In this document: piece by piece, positions 27,093 to 37,601 of the stretch
Layout of the letters: each line of letters opens with the position of its first letter
How positions within the stretch are numbered: position 1 is the first letter of the stretch
Origin: Chitinophagaceae bacterium
Lineage (GTDB): Bacteria; Bacteroidota; Bacteroidia; Chitinophagales; Chitinophagaceae
Length of the DNA stretch: 47,142 nt
Direction: 5' to 3'
Assembly (NCBI GenBank): GCA_947375185.1
Contig: CANCEU010000019.1
Location: forward strand, 1 to 47,142
Made by a program: the position numbers and the translations under genes
The notes under the pieces: generated by a model
What the model saw: only the letters and a program-made list of their open reading frames with translations
The model's database searches: none
What the model was told of the DNA's origin: nothing

Positions 27093-28229
27093 AAGTTTAT
27101 GCGCTTGATAAAAAGTTGAAAGTCCTAATAAACTAATTGATAAAAAAGCCCATCTTAACCCTATTGCTTGTGAAATAAATCCAATAATAGGCGGGCCAAT
27201 AAGGAATCCAAAAAATCCAATACTTGACACCGAAGCTAAATCAATGCTTGCTCTGCCTGGCGCTGCATTGCGTCCAATAGTGCCATAAATGGTTGGAATT
27301 ACAGAGGAAACGCCAAAGCCAACAAACATAAAACCAATACTACTAACAAAAATATTGGGATAAGAGACAGCAATGATTAAACCAAGCGTGACAATTAAAC
27401 CACTTAACATTAATTGCTTTCTAGCACCCCAATAATTAATAAGTGCATCTGCAAACATTCTACCCGTTGTCATACAGGCCATAAAACTAATATACCCAAC
27501 GGTTCTCCATTGCTCATTTACATTTACGACTTTTTGAAAATACACTCCACTCCAATCAAACATCATACCCTCGCAAATCATATTACTCATTGCAACTAAA
27601 CCAAACTGCAACAATAAAGGACTTGGTTTATTCCACATTTTTGAAACAGGCTGTGTGTTTTTTTCACCTGGCAATAAATAATCTCGAGAGCACAATAAAA
27701 AAATCCAACCTGTAATTGCAACTGTTACAAATTGTTGTAACGGGGAAATGGACCTTGCTACAAAAAAGCCACCTAATAATCCACCTGTAAAACCAGCTAA
27801 ACTCCAAAATCCATGAAAAGTGGAAGTAATGCTTTTATCAAAAAATTTTGACAAATTCGCGGCTTGGGTATTAACAGACACATTAAATAAATTACCTGTC
27901 ATTCCAAATAAAAATAAACAAATAGCCAACAGGGTAATATTATTAGCAAGCCCTAAACTAATTAAGGCTAAAGGATAAATTAAAGCGGCAATTGTAACTA
28001 TTTTTTTACTTCCATGCTTGGCAGTTAAACTTCCTGAAATTGGGATACCTAAAAAAGAGCCAATTGGTAGAAAAAATAAAAGCCCCCCAAATGCCCCGTC
28101 ACTTAGTCCGAGATGTAATTTTATGTCCGGAATTCTACTAGCCCAGCTTGAAAAACAAATACCAGTTAAAAAGAAATATCCAGAGAGGATAATACGCCTT
28201 GTTTTTAGTGAAATCTCGGGTGCTACCAT
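27078..28229 (-). CDS. MFS transporter
   Basis: This 383-residue inner-membrane permease has about twelve hydrophobic segments. The first is LSGYFFLTGICFSSWASRIPD, followed by the loop DIKLHLGLSDGAFGGLLFFLP and the cytoplasmic loop GSLTAKHGSKKI, the counterpart of MFS motif A. The SWASRIPDIK..LGLSDG pattern resembles the YbjJ-like subgroup of putative sugar or drug transporters. The substrate cannot be assigned. It is divergent from aspS, with only 69 bases between starts. TATCTTTG-like sequence is lacking, but CATCTTTG (28241-28234) is a near -7 box. Confidence 0.88.
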   Translation of the reverse strand: MVAPEISLKTRRIILSGYFFLTGICFSSWASRIPDIKLHLGLSDGAFGGLLFFLPIGSFLGIPISGSLTAKHGSKKIVTIAALIYPLALISLGLANNITLLAICLFLFGMTGNLFNVSVNTQAANLSKFFDKSITSTFHGFWSLAGFTGGLLGGFFVARSISPLQQFVTVAITGWIFLLCSRDYLLPGEKNTQPVSKMWNKPSPLLLQFGLVAMSNMICEGMMFDWSGVYFQKVVNVNEQWRTVGYISFMACMTTGRMFADALINYWGARKQLMLSGLIVTLGLIIAVSYPNIFVSSIGFMFVGFGVSSVIPTIYGTIGRNAAPGRASIDLASVSSIGFFGFLIGPPIIGFISQAIGLRWAFLSISLLGLSTFYQAHKLKKYL

Positions 28230-28262
28230 AGCGCAAAGATGGGGTTTTTCTGGGAATTGGGC

Positions 28263-28270
28263 TATATTTG
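28263..28270 (+). promoter_or_regulatory. -7 element for aspS
   Basis: TATATTTG is a perfect TAnnTTTG box 28 bases upstream of the aspS ATG. The upstream element is weak (a T run at 28245-28249 rather than TTG at the ideal spacing). Confidence 0.45.
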
Positions 28271-28298
28271 CAGTTCATTCATATTTCAATAGTTTCAT

Positions 28299-30125
28299 AT
28301 GTATCGTACACACCATTGTGGAGAATTAAACATTCAATCTGTAGGACAAAAAGTAACCCTGGCTGGCTGGGTACAAACCATTCGTAAATTTGGCGCCATT
28401 ACTTTTGTAGACCTTCGAGATCGTTATGGCATTACACAATTATTATTAGGGGAAGAGTTACAAACACAGCTCGACGCACAACCATTGGGTCGTGAGTTTG
28501 TTTTACAAGTAATAGGAACAGTAATTGAACGCTCTAATAAAAATGCAAATATCCCAACTGGTGAAATTGAAATTAAAGTAACGGAGTTTAAAATTTTAAA
28601 TGCATCTATAGTTCCTCCATTTACCATTCAAGATGATACGGATGGTGGTGATGATATTAGAATGAAATACCGTTTCTTAGATTTAAGAAGAAACGCCGTA
28701 AAAAAGAATATAGAATTAAGATATAGCGTAAACCGTGCAACAAGAAACTACTTACATGAAAAAGGATTCATGGATATTGAAACTCCTTTTTTAATTAAAT
28801 CCACTCCAGAGGGTGCGCGCGACTTTGTGGTACCTAGTAGAATGAACCAAGGTGAATTTTATGCCCTACCTCAATCCCCTCAAACTTTTAAACAATTATT
28901 AATGGTGAGTGGCTATGACCGCTACTATCAAATTGTGAAATGTTTTAGAGATGAGGATTTAAGAGCCGATCGTCAGCCAGAATTTACGCAGATTGACTGC
29001 GAAATGAGCTTTGTAGAACAAGAAGATATTTTAAATATGTTTGAAGGATTAATCAAAAGCATATTTAAGGATGTTAAAAATATTGACTACACCGAGACGG
29101 TACAAAGAATGACTTGGGAAGATGCCATGTGGAATTATGGTAATGACAAACCAGATATTCGCTTTGGTATGGAATTATGTAATTTGAAAAAACCAGCCCA
29201 CGTATTCTCAGATAAAAATGATACCGCTGCGTTAATTAATGGTGTTGATTTTAAAGTGTTTGATGAAGCTGAAACTGTAATTGCCATTGCTGTACCAGGA
29301 TGCAGTGAATTTTCTCGCAAACAAACTGATGAATTAACAGAATGGGTAAAGCGTCCTCAAATTGGCATGAAGGGTTTAGTATTTATTAAATGTAATGCTG
29401 ATGGAACATTTAAAAGTAGTGTTGATAAATTTTATTCAGAAGATAAATTAAAAGCGATCGCTACTGCAGCTAATGCAAAAGCAGGTGACTTAGTTTTAAT
29501 ATTAGCAGGTGCCGAAGAAAGAACACGTAAAGCAATTAGTGAATTGCGTTTAGAGCTAGGTAAGCAATTGGGCTTTAGAAAAGAAGATGAATTTAAATTA
29601 TTGTGGGTACTGGACTTCCCGTTATTTGAATACGATGAAGACGGCAATCGTTGGGTAGCAAGACACCATCCATTCACATCGCCTAAGCCTGATCATATAG
29701 ACATTATGATTAACAATGCCCCTGAAATTAAAGATGCTGCAAAATACTTAGAGCATCCATATGCAAACATCAAAGCCAATGCATATGATATGGTATTAAA
29801 TGGCAATGAAATTGGTGGTGGTTCAATTCGTATTTTCCAAAGAAATCTACAAGAAAAAATGTTTGCTGCATTAGGTATGACACCAGAAGAAGCAAATCAT
29901 AAATTTGGCTTCTTACTAGGTGCATTTGAGTATGGCGCTCCACCACATGGTGGTATCGCATTTGGATTTGACCGTTTATGTGCCCTACTAGGTGGCAGCG
30001 AAAGTATTAGAGACTTTATTGCTTTCCCTAAAAACAACAGTGGCCGCGATGTAATGTTGGATGCGCCAAGTAGTATTGATGAAAAGCAATTTGAAGAATT
30101 GCATATTAAATTAAACTTGAAATAA
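28299..30125 (+). CDS. aspS: Aspartyl-tRNA synthetase
   Basis: This 608-residue class IIb synthetase charges tRNA-Asp. It has the N-terminal OB-fold anticodon-binding domain ([28 protein letters not shown]), motif 2 region with [20 protein letters not shown], the bacterial GAD insertion (about residues 290-420), and C-terminal motif 3, [22 protein letters not shown] is the usual active-site strand. The length is normal for the bacterial type. It is first in a plus-strand set with a small membrane protein (4-base gap) and rarA. Discriminating versus non-discriminating specificity was not judged. Confidence 0.96.
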   Translation: MYRTHHCGELNIQSVGQKVTLAGWVQTIRKFGAITFVDLRDRYGITQLLLGEELQTQLDAQPLGREFVLQVIGTVIERSNKNANIPTGEIEIKVTEFKILNASIVPPFTIQDDTDGGDDIRMKYRFLDLRRNAVKKNIELRYSVNRATRNYLHEKGFMDIETPFLIKSTPEGARDFVVPSRMNQGEFYALPQSPQTFKQLLMVSGYDRYYQIVKCFRDEDLRADRQPEFTQIDCEMSFVEQEDILNMFEGLIKSIFKDVKNIDYTETVQRMTWEDAMWNYGNDKPDIRFGMELCNLKKPAHVFSDKNDTAALINGVDFKVFDEAETVIAIAVPGCSEFSRKQTDELTEWVKRPQIGMKGLVFIKCNADGTFKSSVDKFYSEDKLKAIATAANAKAGDLVLILAGAEERTRKAISELRLELGKQLGFRKEDEFKLLWVLDFPLFEYDEDGNRWVARHHPFTSPKPDHIDIMINNAPEIKDAAKYLEHPYANIKANAYDMVLNGNEIGGGSIRIFQRNLQEKMFAALGMTPEEANHKFGFLLGAFEYGAPPHGGIAFGFDRLCALLGGSESIRDFIAFPKNNSGRDVMLDAPSSIDEKQFEELHIKLNLK

Positions 30126-30129
30126 TCTA

Positions 30130-30642
30130 ATGCCCAATAGCATAAAAATTTATACGGTATTAAGTTATATACTATTACCAGTGGCTTATTTGTTCGCATT
30201 TTTTGATGTACTATTTTTATTATCTGCGATTACAAATCCTGCGGCATTGATATTTGTTTTTGCAATTGCCTCTTTAGTTTTCTATATATTCTTAAGTCAC
30301 AAATTTTGTCAAAAAGGAATTTTGTTAGAACAACATTTTTCAGTTAAATCTAAGGACTGGATAAAAGTGAATGCAATTGTTTCATTAATTCTATGCACGC
30401 TATTTTTATTGAATGGATTAAGCATTTTAGTAACCAGCGATGCAAAATTATTACAATACATTGAAGAAAAAGCTAAGGACACACCTGGCATTCCTTCCGA
30501 CTTCAATATGAATTTACTTGTATCTGTTACAAAAAAAGTTTCTGCAGTACTATTATTCGCAGGTTTAGCCGGCGTACCACATGTTTTATTAACTTTTAGA
30601 TTTTTAAAAAAATACAGCTATCTATTTGAAGAAACATTGTAG
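30130..30642 (+). CDS. Four-helix membrane protein of unknown function
   Basis: This 170-residue protein has four clear membrane segments: SYILLPVAYLFAFFDVLFLL (about 12-31), AALIFVFAIASLVFYIFL (37-54), VNAIVSLILCTLFLLNGLSI (79-98) and VSAVLLFAGLAGVPHVLLTF (137-156). A charged loop lies between helices 3 and 4. I do not recognise the family. It starts four bases after the aspS stop and ends 23 bases before rarA, so it is certainly read through with them, but the neighbours do not indicate a role. Confidence 0.78.
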   Translation: MPNSIKIYTVLSYILLPVAYLFAFFDVLFLLSAITNPAALIFVFAIASLVFYIFLSHKFCQKGILLEQHFSVKSKDWIKVNAIVSLILCTLFLLNGLSILVTSDAKLLQYIEEKAKDTPGIPSDFNMNLLVSVTKKVSAVLLFAGLAGVPHVLLTFRFLKKYSYLFEETL

Positions 30643-30665
30643 CAACAAATGCTTAAATTTATACA

Positions 30666-31946
30666 ATGAATCAGGCCATCCCTTTAGCTGAAAGATTAAG
30701 ACCTCAAGCCTTATCCGATCTTGTAGGACAGGAACATCTTTCAGGAAATCACAGTGTATTACAAAATGCGATTCAAAAAGGCAAAGTTCCATCAATGATT
30801 TTATGGGGGCCTCCTGGCGTTGGTAAAACAACATTGGCCAATATTATCGCAACAACATTTAACAGTGCCTATTTTCAACTAAGTGCAATAAGTAGTGGTG
30901 TAAAAGAATTAAGAGAAGTTATTGATGAAGCAAAGACACTAGGTGGCGCTATTGTTTTTATTGATGAGATTCACCGATTCAACAAGGGCCAGCAAGATGC
31001 ATTGCTAGGTGCGGTCGAAAAAGGAACCATTACATTGATTGGTGCTACTACCGAAAATCCAAGCTTCGAAGTCAATAGCGCCTTGCTGAGTAGGTGCCAA
31101 GTGTTTATTTTAAAGGCACTAGATAAAGATGGCTTACTTAAGTTAATTCAGCAGGCTGTAAACAAAGACCCGCTCTTTTTGAATAATAAAATTGAACTTA
31201 AGGAAACAGAAGCTTTACTTCAACTCTCCGGTGGTGATGGTAGAAAATTATTAAATTTATTAGAACTATCCGTCGAAGCATTAATTGGAACCAACAAAGC
31301 AAATGCCCCTTTAATATTAACTAATGATTGGGTTATGCAAGTGGCGCAAACCAATATTACCTTGTATGATAAAAATGGGGAACAGCATTATGATATCATT
31401 TCTGCATTTATAAAAAGTATGCGCGGTTCTGATCCTAATGGAGCTATTTATTGGTTATCTCGCATGATTGCAGGTGGAGAAGATGTAAAATTTATAGCAA
31501 GAAGAATGCTAATTTTTGCAAGTGAAGATATTGGCAATGCCAATCCCAATGCATTATTACTTGCTAATAACTGTTTTGACGCAGTCAATAAAATTGGGTA
31601 CCCTGAAAGCAGAATTATCCTATCTCAATGTGCCATTTATTTAGCAAGTTCGGCAAAAAGTAATGCATCTTATGAAGCGATTGCAAAAGGATTAGCCATG
31701 GTACAAAAAACAGGTAATTTACCAGTGCCTTTACATTTGCGTAATGCACCTACTAAATTTATGAAGGACTTGGATTATGGCAAAGATTACCAATACTCCC
31801 ATTTAGGAGAAAACAATTTTTTGGAACAAGAATATTTACCAGATGAAATTAAAGGCACTGCTTTTTTTGTGCCTCAAAAAAATGCAAGAGAAGAGGATCT
31901 GAAAAAGTTTTTACATGACAGATGGCTTGGTAAGTATGGATACTAA
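30666..31946 (+). CDS. rarA: Replication-associated recombination protein A (AAA+ ATPase)
   Basis: This 426-residue member of the RarA/MgsA/WRNIP1 family acts at stalled replication forks and on single-stranded DNA gaps. The N-terminal [19 protein letters not shown] block is characteristic. Walker A is GPPGVGKTT (48-56), Walker B is [10 protein letters not shown] (96-105), and sensor 1 is [19 protein letters not shown]. The C-terminal helical tetramerisation region contains [23 protein letters not shown] and the [13 protein letters not shown] [12 protein letters not shown] motif. The length is normal. Confidence 0.95.
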   Translation: MNQAIPLAERLRPQALSDLVGQEHLSGNHSVLQNAIQKGKVPSMILWGPPGVGKTTLANIIATTFNSAYFQLSAISSGVKELREVIDEAKTLGGAIVFIDEIHRFNKGQQDALLGAVEKGTITLIGATTENPSFEVNSALLSRCQVFILKALDKDGLLKLIQQAVNKDPLFLNNKIELKETEALLQLSGGDGRKLLNLLELSVEALIGTNKANAPLILTNDWVMQVAQTNITLYDKNGEQHYDIISAFIKSMRGSDPNGAIYWLSRMIAGGEDVKFIARRMLIFASEDIGNANPNALLLANNCFDAVNKIGYPESRIILSQCAIYLASSAKSNASYEAIAKGLAMVQKTGNLPVPLHLRNAPTKFMKDLDYGKDYQYSHLGENNFLEQEYLPDEIKGTAFFVPQKNAREEDLKKFLHDRWLGKYGY

Positions 31947-31970
31947 AAAGGCCCCATTACTGGAGCCTTT
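31946..31970. terminator. Bidirectional terminator between rarA and the flavoprotein gene
   Basis: AAAGGCCCCA pairs with TGGAGCCTTT across a 4-base loop with one mismatch. On the minus strand the stem is followed by five T. It overlaps the last base of the rarA stop codon. Confidence 0.55.
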
Positions 31971-31990
31971 AAATATTTCTTGAAACATTA

Positions 31991-33463
31991 TTAAGAAATT
32001 TTTTCTGGAACAGCACGGCCTACAATGCCTGCTGCTGCACCACGATCTCCACCCTCGTGGTATTCAGCATCTTCATTTACATCCCATAAATCATACACTT
32101 CAGTTCCAGCAATAATATTTTTAGCAGCCAACATCGCAGTCATCATGCTATGATCCTGGTTATTGTATTTATGCATTCCATTGCGACCAACTAAGTATAA
32201 TCCTTTGTATTGTTTTAAAGCCTCGCGAATTACATTTAAATGATCCTTATATTCATGATCATATACAGGATAAGCTTTGGGTTGTCTAACTACGTAACCA
32301 TCCACAATTGCCGATGGTTTTGTTAAGCCAATTTGATCAATTTCTTTAGTTCCTAAAGCGATTAAATCTTCATTGCTACTAGTCCATAAACCATCTCCTT
32401 CAAAACAGAAATACTCTAAACCATAACAAGCCATTTCAGGATCCGGCACCATGAACGGACTCCATGATTTAAAGTTTTGTATTCGACCTACTTTTACATT
32501 TGGTTCGTGAATATAAATCCAGTTATCGCTAAATGCATCTTGATCCTTACAAATTAAAACAACAGTTAAAAAATCACGGTATTTTAATTGACTCGCAGCA
32601 TGCAAAACAGCTGGAGAAAATGCCGGCGCAACTGCAGGAATTAATTCCCTCATTGGAGCTGATGATAATACATAATCAAAACCCTCTAATATTGTACCAT
32701 TCGTGGTATGTACGTTCCATGTATTATTTTGCAAACGCTCAATTTTAACCACCCCAGTGTTCATTTCAATCTTCACACCTAACGCCTTACTCTTAACCAC
32801 ACACTCCTCCCACATCATACCTGGGCCACGTTTTGGATAACGGAAAGAATCAATCAATGTTTTAATCACATCACCTTTACTCTTTTTACCACTTGGCTTA
32901 AATAATGCATTCCAAACAGCACTACTCAATGACAACCCCTTAATACGCTGTGCTGCCCAGTCGGCTGAAATTTCTTTACAAGGAATTCCCCAAACTTTTT
33001 CAGTATACGTTTTAAAGAAAATATTAAATAATCTTTTACCAAATTGATTCGTCACCCAGTCTTCAAAATTTTGAGGATCTTTTACTGGAAATAATTTTGC
33101 ATTTAAATAACTCATCACGCAAAGAAAGCTTTCCCAAATTCCTAATTTCATCAATGCTTCAAATGCAGCTAATGGATATGCAAAGAATTTTTTATTATAA
33201 AAAATACGAGAGCTCCTTGGGCGCTCTAATAATTCGTCGGCTAAAATTTCGGTCCAAAAATCTTCTACCTCTTTTGACTTTGAAAAAAAACGGTGACCAC
33301 CAATATCAAAATGGTAACCTTTATAGGATTCAGTTCTTGAAATACCTCCTACATATTGAGGATCTTTTTCAAATACCGTTACATCTTGCTGCGCCTTACC
33401 TAATAAATAGGCTGCAGTTAAGCCAGCAGGACCGGCACCAATAATGGCTACTTTCTTAGTCAT
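31991..33463 (-). CDS. NAD(P)/FAD-dependent amine-oxidase-like flavoprotein
   Basis: This flavoprotein (490 residues from the ATG at 33463) has an N-terminal FAD-binding GAGPAG loop (9-14), the VGGISRTES and FDIGGHRFFSKS segments, and WGIPCKEISADWAAQRIKG, as in the protoporphyrinogen oxidase/amine oxidase-like proteins often found with glycan synthesis genes. The C-terminus YNNQDHSMMTAMLAAKNI completes the FAD site. UDP-galactopyranose mutase-like chemistry is one possibility and the substrate is uncertain. An upstream TTG at 33484 adds seven residues and is less likely than the ATG. It is monocistronic and divergent from the acetyltransferase gene. Confidence 0.88.
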   Translation of the reverse strand: MTKKVAIIGAGPAGLTAAYLLGKAQQDVTVFEKDPQYVGGISRTESYKGYHFDIGGHRFFSKSKEVEDFWTEILADELLERPRSSRIFYNKKFFAYPLAAFEALMKLGIWESFLCVMSYLNAKLFPVKDPQNFEDWVTNQFGKRLFNIFFKTYTEKVWGIPCKEISADWAAQRIKGLSLSSAVWNALFKPSGKKSKGDVIKTLIDSFRYPKRGPGMMWEECVVKSKALGVKIEMNTGVVKIERLQNNTWNVHTTNGTILEGFDYVLSSAPMRELIPAVAPAFSPAVLHAASQLKYRDFLTVVLICKDQDAFSDNWIYIHEPNVKVGRIQNFKSWSPFMVPDPEMACYGLEYFCFEGDGLWTSSNEDLIALGTKEIDQIGLTKPSAIVDGYVVRQPKAYPVYDHEYKDHLNVIREALKQYKGLYLVGRNGMHKYNNQDHSMMTAMLAAKNIIAGTEVYDLWDVNEDAEYHEGGDRGAAAGIVGRAVPEKIS

Positions 33464-33520
33464 GGGAGTGAATAATTTGGGCAAAATTGCGAAAATATAT
33501 TGGGATTGCCATCAATAATT

Positions 33521-33550
33521 GCAAAGAGTTTGAACAAAGCCTTATTTTTG
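33521..33550 (+). promoter_or_regulatory. Promoter candidate for the acetyltransferase gene
   Basis: A TTG at 33519-33521 is followed by a 21-base spacer and TATTTTTG (33543-33550). The box ends five bases before the ATG at 33556, so the transcript would be almost leaderless, which is unusual and lowers confidence. Confidence 0.35.
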
Positions 33551-33555
33551 GGAAT

Positions 33556-34017
33556 ATGTCAAGTACATCAAAAATACAATGGAGCACAAAGCACTTCACA
33601 GAACTCACTGTTAACGAACTTTATGCTATTTTAAGGCTTCGCAGTGAAGTATTTGTAGTAGAGCAAAATTGTGTCTTTTTAGATATGGACAATAACGATC
33701 AAATTGCCTATCACACTATGGGTTGGATTGAAAATGACTTAGTTGCTTCAACTCGTCTATTTGATGTAGATCAAAGTTATCCTGGCTATCAAAGTATTGG
33801 TCGAGTTGTAGGTTCCCCAAAATATCGAGGTATTGGAGCAGGCAAGGCATTAATGCAATACTCCATTGAAGCTTGTGAAAGATTATTTGGTAAACACCCT
33901 ATTAAAATTGGAGCACAATTATACCTTAAAAAATTTTATAGCGAATTCGGCTGGGAACAAGCTGGTGAAATGTATTACGAGGATGACATTGAGCATATCC
34001 CAATGATCAGGAAATAG
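33556..34017 (+). CDS. GNAT family N-acetyltransferase (ElaA-like)
   Basis: This 153-residue acetyltransferase has the ElaA-like N-terminal pattern ELTVNELYAILRLRSEVFVVEQNC, followed by LDMDNNDQIAYH. The acetyl-CoA loop is GRVVGSPKYRGIGAGKALM, and the C-terminus has KKFYSEFGW. The ATG at 33556 is preferred because the in-frame TTG at 33487 would add 23 residues lacking similarity and overlap the likely promoter. The acceptor substrate is unknown. The gene ends 18 bases before the convergent uvrA stop. Confidence 0.88.
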   Translation: MSSTSKIQWSTKHFTELTVNELYAILRLRSEVFVVEQNCVFLDMDNNDQIAYHTMGWIENDLVASTRLFDVDQSYPGYQSIGRVVGSPKYRGIGAGKALMQYSIEACERLFGKHPIKIGAQLYLKKFYSEFGWEQAGEMYYEDDIEHIPMIRK

Positions 34018-34035
34018 AGATTTTTTGAGAAAAAA

Positions 34036-36876
34036 TTAAGCTTTCATTTCTATTTCTAAATACTTTGCCGTATGTGATTTTGATTTTTTAATCATTTCTT
34101 CCGGCGTTCCTGTAAATTGAATCACCCCTCCTCCACTTCCTCCTTCGGGCCCTAAATCAATAATATAATCGGCTACTTTTATAACGTCCATATTATGTTC
34201 AATCACTAAAACAGTATTGCCTCTTTCCACCAATCGATCTAATACACCAATCAACAATTTAATATCTTGAAAATGCAAGCCTGTAGTAGGCTCATCTAAA
34301 ATATAAAATGTTTTACCAGTATCTTTTTTACCTAATTCTGTTGCTAATTTAACACGCTGCGCCTCACCACCACTTAATGTAACAGCTGATTGACCTAATG
34401 TGATATATCCCAATCCTACTTCCTGCAATACTTTTACTTTTCGATAAATAAAAGGCACTGCTTGGAAAAATTCACAGGCTTCCTCTACCGTCATATTCAA
34501 TACATCACTAATTGATTTTCCCTTGTATCGAATTTCTAATGTTTCGCGATTGTATCTTTTACCAGCACATTTTTCACAATGCACATAAACATCCGGCAAA
34601 AAATTCATTTCAATCACACGCATTCCGCCGCCCTCACATACCTCACATCTACCTCCTTTTACATTGAAAGAAAAACGTCCTGCTTGGTATCCTCTAATTT
34701 TTGCTTCTGGCACTGAAGCAAATAATGTTCTTATGTCTGTAAAGAAACCACAATAAGTTGCTGGATTGCTTCGCGGTGTTCTACCTATTGGGGATTGATC
34801 AATTTCAATAACCTTATCAATATTATCCAATCCAATTACCTCTTTATAAGACATTGGCTTTGTCTTACTATTATAACAATACTGAGATAAAATTGGATAT
34901 AATGTTTCATTAATTAAAGTAGACTTACCACTGCCACTTACCCCTGATACCACTATAAATTTTCCTAATGGAAATTCACAGTCCACCTTTCGTAATGTAT
35001 TTCCAGTTGCACCTTTAATAACAATTGATTTACCATTCCCTTTTCTTCTTTCTGCAGGTACTTCAATCATTTTTTTACCTGCCAAATACAAAGCAGTGTC
35101 CGATTTTAATTTCAATATTTCCTTGGGTGTACCCTCTGCAACGATATGTCCACCATGTATTCCCGCGCGCGGTCCAATGTCCACTAAGTAGTCTGATGCC
35201 ATCATAATATCCTTATCATGCTCCACCACTAAAACTGAATTACCAATATCTCTTAATTGCTTTAATGCAGTAATAAGACGTTGATTGTCTCTTTGATGTA
35301 ATCCAATACTTGGCTCATCTAATATATAAGTAATGCCCTGTAATTGCGATCCTATTTGTGTTGCCAAACGAATACGTTGAGACTCTCCACCACTCAGTGA
35401 CTTTGAAGGTCTGCTTAGTGACAAATAGGACAAACCTACATTCATTAAAAAAGAAATTCGATCATCTATTTCCTTTAAAATACCAGTTGCAATTTGCGTG
35501 TCTTTTTTATCTAATTTTTTAGGAAGTGCTAAAAACCATTTTTGCAAGTCATCCAAATGCATGTCATTTAAAGCAGCAATATTTTGATCGTTTACTTTAA
35601 ACCATAAACTCTCTTTTCTCAACTTTGTACCTCCACAGGTAGAGCATGTATTCAATTCCATAAAACCCTCCACCCATGCTTTTAAATGATCAGTACTTTG
35701 AGTAGATGTAAACCATCTTTTTAGCATCGGCACGATACCTTCATAACTTCCGGTGTATGTATCGGGTATATTTTCATCATTTAAATCCAAATCCAAGGAT
35801 CCACTAATATTTTTATCGCCGAATAAAATTAAATCCAATTGTTCTTTTGGCAAATCTTTAATTGCCTTATCAAGATTAATTTTATGCTTTCTTGCAAATT
35901 GTTTCACTTGTATAAATACACTTGCTTCTCTTGCCTCCCCTAATGGATGTATTGCACCTTGATTCACACTTAAGGTTGCATCCGGCAATATTAAATTCAT
36001 ATCTATCGCATACACATTACCCAATCCTTTACAAACTGGGCATGCTCCATACGGTGAATTAAAAGAAAAACTATTTGGGGAAGGTTCCTCATAACTTAAA
36101 CCGGTTTCCTCACACATTAATTGTTTAGAAAATTGAACCACTTTGGTTTTACCTTCTTCCAATAAAAACATTAAATCATTCCCCATTTTCAAACACTGTG
36201 CAACACTTTCTCCTAATCTCGTCTTCATGGCATCAGTCACTGGAATTCGATCCACGACAATTTCAATATCATGAATCTTATATCGATCTACTTGAAATTT
36301 AGGCCTTAACTCAATAATTTCTCCATCTACCCTTGCTTTTACAAAACCTTTTTTTCGTATCTCTTCAAATAACTCTCTATAATGTCCTTTCCTCCCTCTT
36401 ACCACTGGAGCCAATAAATTAATTTTCTTATCCTTAAACTGAGTGAAAATATTTTGCACAATTTCGGCTTCGGAAAACTTAACCATGGGCTTCCCTGTAT
36501 TGTAACTATATGCTTTACCTATACGAGCATATAAAAGCCTTAAAAAATCATACAGCTCCGTAACCGTACCAACCGTTGACCTAGGATTTTTATTGGTTGT
36601 TTTTTGTTCAATAGAAATGACTGGAGAAAGACCCGTGATTTGATCCACATCCGGTCGTTCCATATCACCCATAAATTGTCTGGCATAGGCACTAAAACTT
36701 TCCATGTACCTACGCTGCCCCTCATTATAAAGGGTATCAAAAGCCAAGGACGACTTCCCGCTTCCACTCACCCCAGTAAAAACAACTAATTGATTTTTAG
36801 GGATCGAAATATCGAAATTCTTTAAATTGTGCTCTCGGGCACCTACTACTCTTATTTGGTCTTTTTCTTTGCTCAT
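34036..36876 (-). CDS. uvrA: Excinuclease ABC subunit A
   Basis: This 946-residue UvrA recognises DNA lesions with UvrB in nucleotide excision repair. It has two ABC ATPase halves: Walker A GVSGSGKSS at residues 35-43 and GVSGSGKST in the second half, signatures SLSGGESQRIRLA and TLSGGEAQRVKLA. The zinc modules are visible as CPVCKGLG/CSTCGGTK in the first half and CEVCEGGG/CEKCAGKR in the second. The start MSKEKDQIRVVGAREHNLKN at 36876 is the usual N-terminus; the ATG at 36903 is rejected. It is monocistronic. No SOS-box analogue could be judged. Confidence 0.97.
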   Translation of the reverse strand: MSKEKDQIRVVGAREHNLKNFDISIPKNQLVVFTGVSGSGKSSLAFDTLYNEGQRRYMESFSAYARQFMGDMERPDVDQITGLSPVISIEQKTTNKNPRSTVGTVTELYDFLRLLYARIGKAYSYNTGKPMVKFSEAEIVQNIFTQFKDKKINLLAPVVRGRKGHYRELFEEIRKKGFVKARVDGEIIELRPKFQVDRYKIHDIEIVVDRIPVTDAMKTRLGESVAQCLKMGNDLMFLLEEGKTKVVQFSKQLMCEETGLSYEEPSPNSFSFNSPYGACPVCKGLGNVYAIDMNLILPDATLSVNQGAIHPLGEAREASVFIQVKQFARKHKINLDKAIKDLPKEQLDLILFGDKNISGSLDLDLNDENIPDTYTGSYEGIVPMLKRWFTSTQSTDHLKAWVEGFMELNTCSTCGGTKLRKESLWFKVNDQNIAALNDMHLDDLQKWFLALPKKLDKKDTQIATGILKEIDDRISFLMNVGLSYLSLSRPSKSLSGGESQRIRLATQIGSQLQGITYILDEPSIGLHQRDNQRLITALKQLRDIGNSVLVVEHDKDIMMASDYLVDIGPRAGIHGGHIVAEGTPKEILKLKSDTALYLAGKKMIEVPAERRKGNGKSIVIKGATGNTLRKVDCEFPLGKFIVVSGVSGSGKSTLINETLYPILSQYCYNSKTKPMSYKEVIGLDNIDKVIEIDQSPIGRTPRSNPATYCGFFTDIRTLFASVPEAKIRGYQAGRFSFNVKGGRCEVCEGGGMRVIEMNFLPDVYVHCEKCAGKRYNRETLEIRYKGKSISDVLNMTVEEACEFFQAVPFIYRKVKVLQEVGLGYITLGQSAVTLSGGEAQRVKLATELGKKDTGKTFYILDEPTTGLHFQDIKLLIGVLDRLVERGNTVLVIEHNMDVIKVADYIIDLGPEGGSGGGVIQFTGTPEEMIKKSKSHTAKYLEIEMKA

Positions 36877-36974
36877 GGTGAATTGTAAAGTTATAACAAC
36901 CATTTAAATAATTAGTTTACAATAAGCTATAAACATTCTGTAATTTTAGGCGCAAATCAGTACTCATCCTAAGC

Positions 36975-37601
36975 ATGTATTCTACTTTTAGCAAACCTTT
37001 CAAATTGGCACTAGGCTTAAGCTTAAGTTTGGCATTATTGCTATTATTAGCTAGTTACCTGCATACTAGGGAAACGATCTTTATATTACTGAACCATGAT
37101 TTAGGACCGATTGGAGACTATGTTTTCAATTTTATGAGTTATTTAGCCGAAGGCTGGATTTGGATACCTTATTTTATGCTACTTTTTGGGTGGTATAAAA
37201 AGGATGCAATTTTTATTTTATTAAACTTTTTAATATCAACAGTACTTACGCAAATTCCAAAAAATTTTATTTGGGATAAAGTTAGTAGACCCCTGGCAAG
37301 TACAATTCCTCACAACCTAATACATACTGTTAAGGGCGTCGAAATGCACTTATGGAACAGTTTTCCGTCGGGTCATACTGCCACTGCATTTACTATTTTT
37401 TTATTGACGGTGTATTTATTTCCTAAAAGAGTCGTACTGTTAATTGGACTATTTTACGCTATCGCCTGTGGGTATTCAAGAGTATATCTAGGCCAGCATT
37501 TTCCATTAGATGTAGCGGGAGGAATTATCGTTGCCATACTAACCCTATTATTAAGTATTTATATAAGAAGAAATGAAAAGAAAAATCTATCAAATAGCTA
37601 G
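36975..37601 (+). CDS. PAP2-family membrane phosphatase
   Basis: This 208-residue protein has about five or six membrane segments and the phosphatidic acid phosphatase type 2 motifs. PSGHTATAF and SRVYLGQHFPLD (an exact SRx5Hx3D) are clear. The first motif ends in SRP, but the preceding lysine (KNFIWDKVSRP) sits eight residues before RP rather than the usual six. Substrates of the family are lipid phosphates, such as undecaprenyl diphosphate, phosphatidylglycerophosphate or lipid A phosphate; which one applies here is unknown. Its last 29 bases overlap the next gene, so the two are translationally coupled. Confidence 0.9.
   Translation: MYSTFSKPFKLALGLSLSLALLLLLASYLHTRETIFILLNHDLGPIGDYVFNFMSYLAEGWIWIPYFMLLFGWYKKDAIFILLNFLISTVLTQIPKNFIWDKVSRPLASTIPHNLIHTVKGVEMHLWNSFPSGHTATAFTIFLLTVYLFPKRVVLLIGLFYAIACGYSRVYLGQHFPLDVAGGIIVAILTLLLSIYIRRNEKKNLSNS

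Noticed and set aside
36877..36903. Longer uvrA start at 36903
   Set aside because: The nine extra residues precede the usual UvrA N-terminus MSKEKDQIRV.
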